DNA of 64,000 bases from Pseudobacter sp. Lineage in GTDB: Bacteria > Bacteroidota > Bacteroidia > Chitinophagales > Chitinophagaceae. Positions 57,901-64,000 of this stretch are shown here, one piece after another. Location of the stretch: positions 372,001-436,000 of the forward strand of contig JAFIGX010000024.1 in the NCBI GenBank assembly GCA_017849455.1, in the 5' to 3' direction. The translations under genes were made by a program, and so were the position numbers. Positions within the stretch are counted from its first letter, which is position 1. The number at the start of each line of letters is the position of its first letter. Below the pieces are notes generated by a model, which saw only the letters and a program-made list of their open reading frames with translations, was not told where the DNA came from and did no database searches.

Positions 57901-57920
57901 TGTATTCCGCCTATTTTCAT
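51960..57920 (-). CDS. Giant secreted protein of 1986 residues, unknown function
   Basis: Sec signal peptide (FLILLLALWKSLTSLAQ), then an N-terminal ~350 residues of beta-sandwich type with paired Cys (GCGNFGICTK) and a fibronectin-like part, followed by a Pro-rich linker (LPPGPPVKPQDG). Residues ~350-1500 are a long series of short alternating strands rich in Gly, Asn and aromatic residues with few helices. The C-terminal ~450 residues are mixed and again beta-rich. No catalytic motif and no T9SS sorting domain at the end (ISKTFNY). It resembles the large Bacteroidota surface proteins that co-occur with a barrel and a fibronectin protein; some carry the name TANFOR, which I could not verify. 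Neighbours at 18 bases (barrel) and 9 bases (fibronectin) mark a shared function. Confidence 0.8.
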   Translation of the reverse strand: MKIGGIHRKHFLILLLALWKSLTSLAQPYPVTVTTVAVPPVNPVISQYVSSGNIASSFLYGAAGMPPLQVYVHGRIECISPSPFTISVNPNFSQQGMVTLTPGSPTMLTATQLLGAFGFFNDNNLVATGINLNSIKDANNNIKLPTGVYRVCFVAKQADPASSQPGANVSDPNMGCGNFGICTKAAAPQFTQPVSNLNINGNNGNNVMVQKISPVVFTWTPPNSICGGRLGAMVYDLEIHEMFSTQTVTDAINNPPVFIRKGLPTSTFLLDTLLYKDVLQTGKQYAIRVKANTVGNMDVQIENNGYSRIEAFQYGESMLPPGPPVKPQDGNNNPPQVNAVGGDCGLKPPSNTTIIAANEALTGKDIKVGEFILVPTKITRNNDNTYTGEGTVNWNPIIGVAKLKVAFDKIKINTDKAVFDGEIVTQTDPGVFKSGTFDEFKEFAKKTGKELDGLASDVENFINKNAGARLLSQLTGSTPVDLPIGLNDKSFDNGPPVTMAIMNIVFSPKGATMSLLFNINIEEANGWLTLAGSGFCIHPTGIGLSQGVLFLPTDRDFNIGSGSNNMNIKFKGCPSADSTNGTYVAWNNNKLSDIVAHAEISFPQNVLVPEDDKGNITAGSVIAKLMFRFKEWEDWVASIDLPHFQIKDVKGLSFRPTTIYYDHSMKSNPAGFTYPENGKGKKGNDFEGLYVKEFKVLLPEDFKTFNQKKDERTEFIASNLILDNNGLSVHIQGKNVIDISTGNLGGWGFSLNNIEVEVTNTTFTKGNVEGQFLLPVSKTPLDYSGDLHLGKDSITYAFLIKPSAKMSWDIWKASVELKPNSFIEVKKDSLGAAVTALMNGDVSIILSDGAPALKFEAIKFDSLGISNRNSKTKKKEFWMSPGNWAFASPQKSVAGFPVNLGGIAPYVDMKTEIEAGLKFKLSMGIGGADKTIIGAETSLSLYGAIKLGLEDFRPNFTVTAGVRADSIRLFGDVGPLKVDGMLAFYKKDNVYGDGIKGHVKATFPVVEIEATAQFGNINNFNYWFIDACAQFATPIPVVGPLGINGFGGGAYYNMKLQNGPPKDDVMLAKNGSNNNTPGSSMSGITFVPAEGGFGLRATALICMVSGAGPKAMNAKITLGAELMNGAFQNLNLTGDVYVFTNPPKNDHAIVTGNVKIIYNIPEKEFSLAALVTGKFSGAALTVPINLYTAPKGWYFKVGDPWAQKITLTFPEQKTAFYHYSIGASAYFVVGSLINPQFPDLPPQITQTLGLTAEPKIQSFIDELNKTPGSGMMFGAEVHGSVGFSAAIIYADAEALLGFDMMLKNFDALTCGGGRSAGWENWYALGQLYAYLKLDVGLMVDVWFFSGKVSLARFAAGAYLRGGLPNPTWMEGAVAVKGEVLGGLVKVNTSAHFSIGDKCYPDPDPLKDIKIISDYGPKGNKESVFVYPYAASNVGLEKNYEISVPPTQQYPDGEVRVYQFRVRSFRLLKNGTTEIASTNLEYQNDNNTVLLKRNKVLDAYTNYTGEIQCYALQYVEGKGWTNPKNDKKGAYEPVEETSTFSFRTGPKPDYIPDENISFSYPVNRQRYVLKNEMNGNAKIHLDQEQDNILSGDGKGFNALRKYKAYFIPVGTTDTIKSDFTWNDNTRDLDYHLPVTLKNNTVYKVEFWSFEHSSSMAIAPAVLKTQSSMSARNIKGIDFQQRQTSIVSSALKIPKPVYTMYYRTSAYNTIAEKINDMGNWNATRKNNALYITNDAMATEHFDEFETKGFTSPNGMHYYPPLLQIDINWDNNKQNDRFAADNVYANSFTLAFKQVQTDYGANWVREFGGRPVNTVDPGRLYSDKPLSTAETGEQIAAPISVSKSIGYSSMLSMSNANKGQTVSFSNLGYQTIVWDREKYLMADHKLLKDFAYAVSLHAGAFFNWSPQKAENFLSSMNGNVDFAWNYIGGYITMPWNRFYYLYTDPKYMNIVDKLKTQPFTAYPNGSRTMQIGYKAGNLQGNTISKTFNY

Positions 57921-57938
57921 GGTAATGCTTTTAGGTCA

Positions 57939-59642
57939 TTAGAATGAGTAATTATATGATATACCCCCGGCCAGGTTCTTGCTGGCCACTGCCTGTGCCA
58001 CTTTGTTATTGATAATATTATTGATCGGGTTATAGGGGGTATAGATATAATTGGCAAATGCAGTGACAGAATGATGTTTTATATGGTAGTTGATATTGGC
58101 CGAAAAAGTGAGGTTATTCTGGGCATTGCCGTAGGAAGACCGGTTGATCAGGTATCCGGCAGTGCCCTGTACACTCAAAGGTTTGTTTCTTAGCAGTTGT
58201 GCTGAACTGCTTAATGAAGCACCATAGGTTTTGTAATAATTGGTGTCTTGCTTATACTGGGAGAAGAGGCCCGATACCGTAAAATTCGTTGCCTGTTTAA
58301 TCAGTCCCAGCGTATAATTCAAAGAAGCGGAAAGGTTATTGCTGCTGCCGGTCTTTGTGGTGGCAGGGTTCTTATCATCCAGCAACATATAACTTATATT
58401 ACCACTGATCGTGTTTGATTGAATTTCATTCATCAGGGTAAAAGCCGGCGTAAAGCTGAATTGATGTATTTGCTGATTCAGCCTGACGGAATCACCGAGC
58501 TGGAGTGTCCCGTCCTTTTGTTTCAGGCTATAGCCATTGTAATTGAAATTCAGATTGAATGTCTTACCCAACAAGGCATTTATATTAAGGTTGCTGGCCA
58601 AAGTGTGGAGCTCACTGGTCAGCTTTTTATCGAGATTATTATGCTGGTTGGATAATACAGCAGTAATACTCAACCTGCCATTAGCCAGGCTCAAATTGTT
58701 CATCCAGTTGAGCAATTCGATATCATTGAGCATATAAGGGGTTCCCAGTGATTTGAAACCAGGTTGGACCCTTCGGTAACCGAGCGTTGTCGTATATCCT
58801 TTCAGGATAAATTGAAGGGATGATTGCCCTGCCCAATTTGCCGAAGTGGAGATATTGCTTTTCAAAAAACCTTTCATCAGTTTTTGAAGGGAAGTGTTTG
58901 TGGAATCCGGGCGATTTTGAGTGAGCGATATATCCTCCGTAAGGCCACTGATGGCAATATCAGTGTTGAAAATAATCTTTTTGATCAGTGAGATCTTGAA
59001 GGATGAACCCAGTACAGTATTCTCCTGCGGACGGTAATTTGATTTGTTGATCACTGTTGCAGAGGAGCTGTCGTCCTTTGCATGGAAATAGATGAGGTCG
59101 AAATAATTGGACAGATTGCCGATGCCAATTTTTATTCCATAACCTGTTCTTGAAAATTGAGGAGCTGCAAACCGTCCGCTGGTCGTATCTTCATTGATCT
59201 TCCGGTTCAGCTTTCCATAAAAAGCGGCGAAGCGAAAATGGTTGGGTGTCAACTCGATCCCGGCCCCCCGGAAGCTCTGCCCGTCGAAGGTGAGGGGTGA
59301 GAACTGGATATTCCGGTAGCCGAGGTGTAGCTTCACCCATTTATACGTTGGACTTAACCCGAACTGTGCAAAGGGTTGTGTATAGCTTGAACTATATTGA
59401 TTGATGACGAAAGAAAAGGGTAGTGATACACCATAAATAACAGGCGTAACATTCCCATATATATTCCAGGAGGAAGCGGGCCGGGTAGCCACCGGTTCAT
59501 TGCTATTGTAAAAATTGTAAGAGGCTCCCACGCTGCCGGAAACCGTAAAAGGTTTTTGTTTTTTGAGGTTGCCAAGGTCCTGCGCCGGCAGAACAGTATG
59601 ACAACAGGAAAGCACAAGGAAAAAGAATAGTTTCCTTATCAT
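57939..59642 (-). CDS. Predicted outer-membrane beta-barrel protein
   Basis: 567 residues from MIRKLFFFLVL (an ATG six codons earlier at 59660 is also open). Signal peptide to LPAQD. The rest alternates polar and hydrophobic residues with many aromatic strand ends (ASYNFYNSNEP, YSSSYTQPFAQFGL, KLHLGYRNIQFSPLTF, KIGIGNLSNYFDLIYFHA), ending in a Phe-terminated strand (GGISYNYSF), which is the outer-membrane insertion signal of barrels. No TonB or SusC features. It heads the three-gene operon with the giant and fibronectin-III proteins, and may anchor or export them. No named family recognised. Confidence 0.8.
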   Translation of the reverse strand: MIRKLFFFLVLSCCHTVLPAQDLGNLKKQKPFTVSGSVGASYNFYNSNEPVATRPASSWNIYGNVTPVIYGVSLPFSFVINQYSSSYTQPFAQFGLSPTYKWVKLHLGYRNIQFSPLTFDGQSFRGAGIELTPNHFRFAAFYGKLNRKINEDTTSGRFAAPQFSRTGYGIKIGIGNLSNYFDLIYFHAKDDSSSATVINKSNYRPQENTVLGSSFKISLIKKIIFNTDIAISGLTEDISLTQNRPDSTNTSLQKLMKGFLKSNISTSANWAGQSSLQFILKGYTTTLGYRRVQPGFKSLGTPYMLNDIELLNWMNNLSLANGRLSITAVLSNQHNNLDKKLTSELHTLASNLNINALLGKTFNLNFNYNGYSLKQKDGTLQLGDSVRLNQQIHQFSFTPAFTLMNEIQSNTISGNISYMLLDDKNPATTKTGSSNNLSASLNYTLGLIKQATNFTVSGLFSQYKQDTNYYKTYGASLSSSAQLLRNKPLSVQGTAGYLINRSSYGNAQNNLTFSANINYHIKHHSVTAFANYIYTPYNPINNIINNKVAQAVASKNLAGGISYNYSF

Positions 59643-59660
59643 GGGGTTAAAGCAGTTCAT

Positions 59661-60196
59661 GGTGGCCTGATTAATTCATGGGTGATTAAGTAGATGCTGC
59701 TAACCTGGGCCAGGGGGCCTTTCAATCATAATGGTGTGAAACTATTCCGTAGTTATTGAAGGTCATAGTGGGGTTGTGTATTCGGCAGTGACTATTCAAT
59801 AAGTGGCGGGATTGGAGGAATGGATGAGGAAGAGGCCCACCGTTACGGATCACAGGATATCCGTGCAACAGCCATCATATAGAATTGGCGGATGTTCGTG
59901 GCTACTGGGTCCATTTCGATTCCGATGTACTGGCTGATGCTATCAATCCGGCTGTTGATTACCGGTTGCCTGGGGGATTGTTCTTTGAAGAAGCCGAAGC
60001 CATCATCAGGAACCTGTTGATGACAGGCAGAACATCCCGAACACATCATTCCGTTCTTGCGTCAACAATACGACCTAAAGGTGGGAGTTCTCTTTTATGG
60101 TGCATATTCCAGTGCAATGACAATTGAAAACCAGCAAAATTATAATTGAGATGTAAAGAAAAACACAGATAATTCATGATGATTATCGTTTTACAA
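59661..60196. other. Gap of 536 bases with an arginase remnant, otherwise featureless
   Basis: Between the barrel gene and the PorP/SprF gene, both on the minus strand. It must contain the promoter of the giant-protein operon, but no clear TTTG / TAnnTTTG pair is visible in 59661-59800. The only recognisable sequence is the ureohydrolase fragment on the plus strand, described separately. Nothing is seen in 60040-60196. Confidence 0.5.
59870..60030 (+). pseudogene. Remnant of an arginase/agmatinase-family (ureohydrolase) gene
   Basis: The plus strand encodes YWVHFDSDVLADAINPAVDY then RLPGGLFFEEAEAIIRNLL. This matches the second metal-binding block of ureohydrolases (H-x-D-x-D-x-x-x-D, P-A, then P-GGL-x-x-x-E-A). 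The frame has no credible start, only an in-frame stop about 58 bases before the match, and after MTGRT the family sequence is lost. The preceding ~60 bases in another frame (EEEAHRYGSQDIRATAI) may belong to the same ancestor, implying a frameshift near 59875. Catalytic first block is missing, so it cannot be active. Confidence 0.6.
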
Positions 60197-61225
60197 TTAC
60201 CATACATTTCTAGGGCAACCATCGCCATACGTGTTGCCAAGTAAAAATCCTATCATGATTTCGTGAGAACCCCGGCTATAAACGTCCAACCGGTTAGTCG
60301 TTATATCATACGCATAACTAAACTGACAAATATTCTGAATATTAACACCAGCCATCGCAGCCCACCCACCAAACATTTCCTTGAAGCGATAATTGCCTCC
60401 CACCCAGAATAGGTCGTGATATTGTAGTTTGATATTAGCATCATACTGAACTGGTAGTGGTGATATATATTTAACCATCAATGATGGCAATACGTTTATT
60501 TCATCATTCAATAAAAAACGATAACCTGCAGTGGCAAATAAGTGAGGTCGAAATTGTTCTCCATAATTGCCGTTATCTGTAAATCTCGTTTTTGTAAGAA
60601 CAATGTTCTGAACAGAAAGACCGGCAAAATAACTGGCGCTATACAACCAAAGCCCTGCACCTATTTCAGGTTGCCAGTTACTAAACTGACCAAAGGAATT
60701 GGCAACAGCGGGATCTGCGGCGTTGAGGGAAGCCCAGTCGATTTTATCACGGTCTAAACTTACCTTTGTCAGACCCCCTATAAAACCCGCCGCCAGGCTG
60801 GTTTTAGCACTAAGCCCCATGTGATAAGCATAAGTGACATAACCAGATGACCTGCTTAGGAAGCCTGATCGATCATGCATAAGTATTACGCCAAGCCCAT
60901 GGTGGGGACTGGCAGCGGTATAATTTTCCCAATAGGATTTTCCGCGTGGATTTTCTCCTGGTATCCTGAAAGAAGTAGCGCTAACCCGGAAATCATTTTT
61001 GCCCAATGGCATATGGGCTGATATATATGATGTGGTGGGAGCACCACTGACGCCCTGCCACTGACTGCGGTAGCTAATTTTAATATCTGTATAATTTTCA
61101 ATACCTGTAAGTGCAGGATTCAGGATGTAATTATTCAGGATGTATTGCGTGTAGTGTGGTTTTTGTTGAGCCTGCAATTCAACAGTATATGACAATATTA
61201 TTGCAAGCTGTATTGCTTTGTTCAT
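60197..61225 (-). CDS. PorP/SprF family type IX secretion-associated membrane protein
   Basis: 342 residues. Signal peptide to LQAQQ, then the family hallmark near the N-terminus (PHYTQYILNNYILNPALTG) and SYRSQWQGVSGAP, followed by a beta-barrel-like sequence with KIDWASLNAADPAV and GLWLYSASYFAGLSVQNI. PorP/SprF proteins are outer-membrane barrels that cooperate with T9SS and often pair with a neighbouring type B sorting-domain protein, exactly as seen here 17 bases upstream (61243-62976). The likely role is to hold or display that protein on the surface. Confidence 0.93.
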   Translation of the reverse strand: MNKAIQLAIILSYTVELQAQQKPHYTQYILNNYILNPALTGIENYTDIKISYRSQWQGVSGAPTTSYISAHMPLGKNDFRVSATSFRIPGENPRGKSYWENYTAASPHHGLGVILMHDRSGFLSRSSGYVTYAYHMGLSAKTSLAAGFIGGLTKVSLDRDKIDWASLNAADPAVANSFGQFSNWQPEIGAGLWLYSASYFAGLSVQNIVLTKTRFTDNGNYGEQFRPHLFATAGYRFLLNDEINVLPSLMVKYISPLPVQYDANIKLQYHDLFWVGGNYRFKEMFGGWAAMAGVNIQNICQFSYAYDITTNRLDVYSRGSHEIMIGFLLGNTYGDGCPRNVW

Positions 61226-61242
61226 GACACTTCAAATTATTA

Positions 61243-62976
61243 TTAACGAATTATGGTAACATACCCGATCAGTGGGCGAATACCTTTGCCAGGGTAGATA
61301 ACATAATAATAGGTCCCAAAGGGCAACGGATGTCCGTTGTATTTGCCATCCCAGGGAACAGAATAGCCAATGGATTCAAAAAGTTTTTGTCCATAGCGGT
61401 TAAATACCTGCACCCGGCAATCTGGATATGTATCCAGGTATTGTATTGTCCATGTATCATTGATACCATCGCCATTGGGAGTAAAAATGTTAGGAACTTT
61501 TATTTCACGAATTCCCTTCCCTATTTTAACTCTTAACGAATCGCTGGCACTACAACCATAGGCACTGGTGACCGTGAGCTTATAAAGGATATCTTCTGTT
61601 CCAGTGATAACCGGATTTTGAGTGTGTATATTATTTATATAGCGGTCGGGCGACCACTGGTATTGTAAAAAATTCCCTGATACTACGGGACGAAGTGTTA
61701 CCTGCTCGCCTGCGAACAATTGCAAATCCGGCCCGACATCGACAACCGGCGATGCATTTATTTGTATTGTTTTTTGCGTTGTATCAGAGATACAACCACG
61801 CGCTGTTACTACAAATAGGCTTACTTTATAATTGCCTGTTGTGGTGTAGGTATAATAAGGATTTTGCAGTCGTGAGCTATCTCCGTTCCCAAACTTCCAA
61901 TGCCATTGTTGTGCAACAGATGAATCTTTGAAATGTAGCTGAGTATTAACGCAGGAGTTAGTGGGTACAACAGAAAAATCTGGTTTGAATTTATATAATG
62001 CGCAGGTAATCTTTATAGTTGTGTCATGATATAACCCCCACATCCCGCGATTATCCATAGCCCGTACAAAAAGGTGAGCCGTGTCCCTATTTGTACTTGG
62101 TAATTGTAGCAATAGGGTGCTGTCAATTGCGTAGGTGGGAGATAGGGCAACAGGGATGGCTTTGTCAACCCCCGGATCCTCATCAATAAAGAATTCTATC
62201 CTCCGAAGTACAAGCGGTTGATAATTGCCTGGGGCTTTAATCACCGGAAAAATATTATATAAACTCCATTTTCCAGTAATATCCATTACCCGAATAAAAG
62301 CCTGGTGCAGGCCCTCACTGAGGGAAGATAAGTTAAGTGTAATAGTTGTATCTGTTGGCGATACTCCGGCAAGAGGGATCGAGATGCCATTTCCCACACC
62401 TGGATCTGTATCAAAAAAATATTCCAGTTTTTTAACTGTCACAGGTTGATTGCCTTCTCCGTTGATAACTGGATAGCTATGATAAAGACCCCACCTTCCA
62501 CCATTGTCCATAACACGGATAAAAACTTGGTGAAGCCCTTTTGAAACCGATGACATATCAAGTGTTATATTGCCGTCTGTTATCGGAGCTGACAGCAGGT
62601 TAAGTGAGTAGGCTTTACCCACCCCTGGATCAGCATCAAAAAAGTATTCCAGTTTTTGAATAACGACAGGCTGATTGTCGGCAGTCTTAAAAACAGGAAA
62701 CGTATGATAAAGGCCCCATTGGTCATCATTGTCCATTGCGCGAATATATAGCCGGTGAATACCAAAGCCCACCGAAGTCATTCCAATATTCACTATCGCA
62801 TCGACCTGCTGACTTGCCGGTAAATTTATTCTTGTACCCTTGCCTGGTCCAGGATCAGTATCAAAGAAATATTCAATTGCCTTTGTGGTTTGTGCGCAGG
62901 CAGGTATTGATAAAACAACCGTGATAGCAGAGAATGCCACCATTTTAAGAACATTTATAAGCTGTTGCTCAAGCAT
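61243..62976 (-). CDS. T9SS type B surface protein with four WGLYH-type repeats and PKD domain
   Basis: 577 residues from the ATG at 62976 (a TTG at 63003 is open but less likely). Signal peptide to ACAQ. Four tandem units of about 75 residues share EYFFDTDPGxGxG at the start and an FIRVMDNxGxWGLYH end; the fourth has FFIDEDPGVDKA. Then a PKD domain (WHWKFGNGDSSRLQNPYYTY), an Ig-like strand region (WSPDRYINN), and the C-terminal gliding-motility type domain (VPNIFTPNGDGINDTW, NRYGQKLF, PFGTYYYVIY), which is the T9SS type B sorting signal. Exported to the surface, probably attached through the PorP/SprF partner. Confidence 0.93.
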   Translation of the reverse strand: MLEQQLINVLKMVAFSAITVVLSIPACAQTTKAIEYFFDTDPGPGKGTRINLPASQQVDAIVNIGMTSVGFGIHRLYIRAMDNDDQWGLYHTFPVFKTADNQPVVIQKLEYFFDADPGVGKAYSLNLLSAPITDGNITLDMSSVSKGLHQVFIRVMDNGGRWGLYHSYPVINGEGNQPVTVKKLEYFFDTDPGVGNGISIPLAGVSPTDTTITLNLSSLSEGLHQAFIRVMDITGKWSLYNIFPVIKAPGNYQPLVLRRIEFFIDEDPGVDKAIPVALSPTYAIDSTLLLQLPSTNRDTAHLFVRAMDNRGMWGLYHDTTIKITCALYKFKPDFSVVPTNSCVNTQLHFKDSSVAQQWHWKFGNGDSSRLQNPYYTYTTTGNYKVSLFVVTARGCISDTTQKTIQINASPVVDVGPDLQLFAGEQVTLRPVVSGNFLQYQWSPDRYINNIHTQNPVITGTEDILYKLTVTSAYGCSASDSLRVKIGKGIREIKVPNIFTPNGDGINDTWTIQYLDTYPDCRVQVFNRYGQKLFESIGYSVPWDGKYNGHPLPFGTYYYVIYPGKGIRPLIGYVTIIR

Positions 62977-63020
62977 GATACAGACAATACACTTAAGGTT
63001 CAAGGATCAAAAGTTTATTA

Positions 63021-63050
63021 GTGACTAGAGATGATTGCCTATATAGTCAC
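63021..63050. repeat. Inverted repeat between the beta-helix and type B genes
   Basis: GTGACTA (63021-63027) and TAGTCAC (63044-63050) form a perfect 7-base stem with a 16-base loop. It lies between the two minus-strand genes, just after the beta-helix stop. It may be a weak attenuating hairpin; no T tract follows on the minus strand. Confidence 0.3.
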
Positions 63051-63053
63051 CTT

Positions 63054-64000
63054 TTATTTGTTGGCCCTTACCTTAATGTGAATAGGTAAGCCACCTGTTT
63101 GTGTACCAACTGTTGGAACATCCAGGAAAAAAATATTAGGGACAAATTCAGCTATTCCGGACAATTCGTAAGCACTTCCCTGCAGGCCTCCGAAAGCACC
63201 ACAATCAACGCCACCCTGCCCATAACCAGTAGCGGCAGAACCTGCTTTGAGCTGAAATCTTGCATCCGGGCTGGCAATGGAAGGGTTAGACTTTAATACA
63301 AAAACATCTTTTTCAACCGCATTAGTTATATTAGGACCGGTAGAAGTATAAGTCATGTTCCCCACATTGTTGAGTGAAGCAACACATAAAACTGCACCAG
63401 GTGTGCCATTTTGGTCAAACACAATATTATTGATCAATGTATTAGCCGATGGATAATAACCAGGGTTTGAAACATTGTACATCACATTGTTCTTAAAAAG
63501 AACCGAAGTATTATAATTAGTAAAATATTCACTGGGCAATTTATTTTCACCGCTACCATCCGGACTGAAAATATTATTGACAAAGTCAATACCTGTAGCT
63601 GAATTGGAACCAAGAATATTGGCATTGGTGCCATTGGGACGGAAATAACACTGTTTGATAGTGAGCGAAGAAGATCGTGTTGCATAAGCATAAGTACCTG
63701 GGTTGTCTACCAGGCAACGAGAAACCGTGATGTCTGAAGTATAATTAAAAATTATCCTCGCAGTAATCCCACTCTCAAGCCTACCCGTCAAGCTAATACC
63801 TGTCATGTAGCTGCCATTCGAGGATGTGTCAAAATAAACCCTACCAAGGACAGACGATCGCAGGGTGGCTTGGGTATTGGGTGCATTATTTTGCCCCAGA
63901 AAATAGCCAGCTCCGATAATTGTTATTCTTTTCCGGATGAAGACGTCTCCATAGGAAGAGGGGCCTGGTTGAAGCAAGATGATTGTACCATTGGCAACAC
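63054..64000 (-). CDS. Right-handed beta-helix protein, partial (N-terminus beyond window)
   Basis: About 315 C-terminal residues are visible; the frame stays open to the edge (VANGTIILLQPGPSSYGDVF). Beta-helix coils are recognisable: RKRITIIGAGYFLGQNN, SYMTGISLTGRLESG, DITVSRCLVDN, SLTIKQCYFRPNG and VLFKNNVMYNV, as in surface proteins with adhesin or lyase-like folds. No lyase active-site motif is seen. The end (FVPNIFFLDVPTVGTQTGG, then IHIKVRANK) is not a T9SS sorting domain. It lies 77 bases upstream of the type B protein on the same strand and may form a surface set with it. Confidence 0.75.
   Translation of the reverse strand, partial: VANGTIILLQPGPSSYGDVFIRKRITIIGAGYFLGQNNAPNTQATLRSSVLGRVYFDTSSNGSYMTGISLTGRLESGITARIIFNYTSDITVSRCLVDNPGTYAYATRSSSLTIKQCYFRPNGTNANILGSNSATGIDFVNNIFSPDGSGENKLPSEYFTNYNTSVLFKNNVMYNVSNPGYYPSANTLINNIVFDQNGTPGAVLCVASLNNVGNMTYTSTGPNITNAVEKDVFVLKSNPSIASPDARFQLKAGSAATGYGQGGVDCGAFGGLQGSAYELSGIAEFVPNIFFLDVPTVGTQTGGLPIHIKVRANK

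Noticed and set aside
51960..57920. Giant protein as a polymorphic toxin or contact-dependent effector
   Set aside because: No RHS/YD repeats, no hemagglutinin repeats, no toxin-like C-terminal domain, and no immunity-type small gene follows; the next gene is a fibronectin-III protein.
1..64000. CRISPR array, insertion sequence, phage or tRNA genes
   Set aside because: No regularly spaced direct repeats, transposase motifs, phage structural genes or cloverleaf-like sequences were recognised by eye.

Overview
The window reads as a chromosome segment of a Bacteroidota bacterium, most likely family Chitinophagaceae (Chitinophaga/Niastella type). The grounds are three SusC/SusD outer-membrane pairs, an ECF sigma/FecR/STN-SusC signalling set, LacI-type rather than hybrid two-component control of the sugar loci, type IX secretion (T9SS) proteins and signals, and almost no Shine-Dalgarno sequences. 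I see no rRNA, tRNA, CRISPR array or insertion sequence. Family assignments come from motif recognition; no database search was run.

Layout. (1) 1-6670, minus strand: ECF sigma factor, FecR anti-sigma, SusC with an STN signalling domain, and a SusD cut by the window edge; substrate unknown. (2) 6810-8854, minus: a secreted plant-type tyrosinase followed at once by a small lipoprotein that looks like a free copy of the tyrosinase C-terminal domain. (3) 9025-24947: a LacI regulator divergent from a pectin operon on the plus strand: SusC, SusD, PL1 lyase-esterase fusion, GH43, GH28, GH105-CE8 fusion and tagaturonate reductase (uxaB). (4) 24920-37353, minus: a xylan operon read as SusC, SusD, GH10 xylanase with an inserted binding module, xylA, a sodium/solute symporter, xylB and uxuA. 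(5) 37669-49656, plus: two tandem LacI paralogues, GH67 alpha-glucuronidase, an SDR oxidoreductase, GH43, GH3, a CE20-like acetylesterase and a second GH43. (6) 49667-64000, minus: a decayed T9SS sorting-domain fragment; a tight three-gene operon (beta-barrel, 1986-residue giant protein, fibronectin-III protein); an arginase-family remnant; a PorP/SprF protein; a T9SS type B surface protein with four internal repeats; and a partial beta-helix protein.

Regions 3-5 together make a glucuronoxylan/pectin system. Surface GH10 cuts xylan. GH67, the acetylesterase, two GH43s and GH3 strip and finish the oligosaccharides. XylA/XylB take xylose to xylulose 5-phosphate. PL1, GH28, GH105 and CE8 break pectin. 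UxaB, UxuA and probably the SDR pass hexuronates toward 2-keto-3-deoxygluconate; uxaC, uxaA, kdgK and kdgA are not in the window. LacI-type operators with a CGATTGC core can be read upstream of both tandem LacI genes, and a 13-base sequence with the same core occurs upstream of the ECF sigma gene and in the LacI/pectin-SusC gap, which suggests cross-regulation.

The least explained parts are the giant-protein operon in region 6 and the tyrosinase/free-domain pair in region 2.
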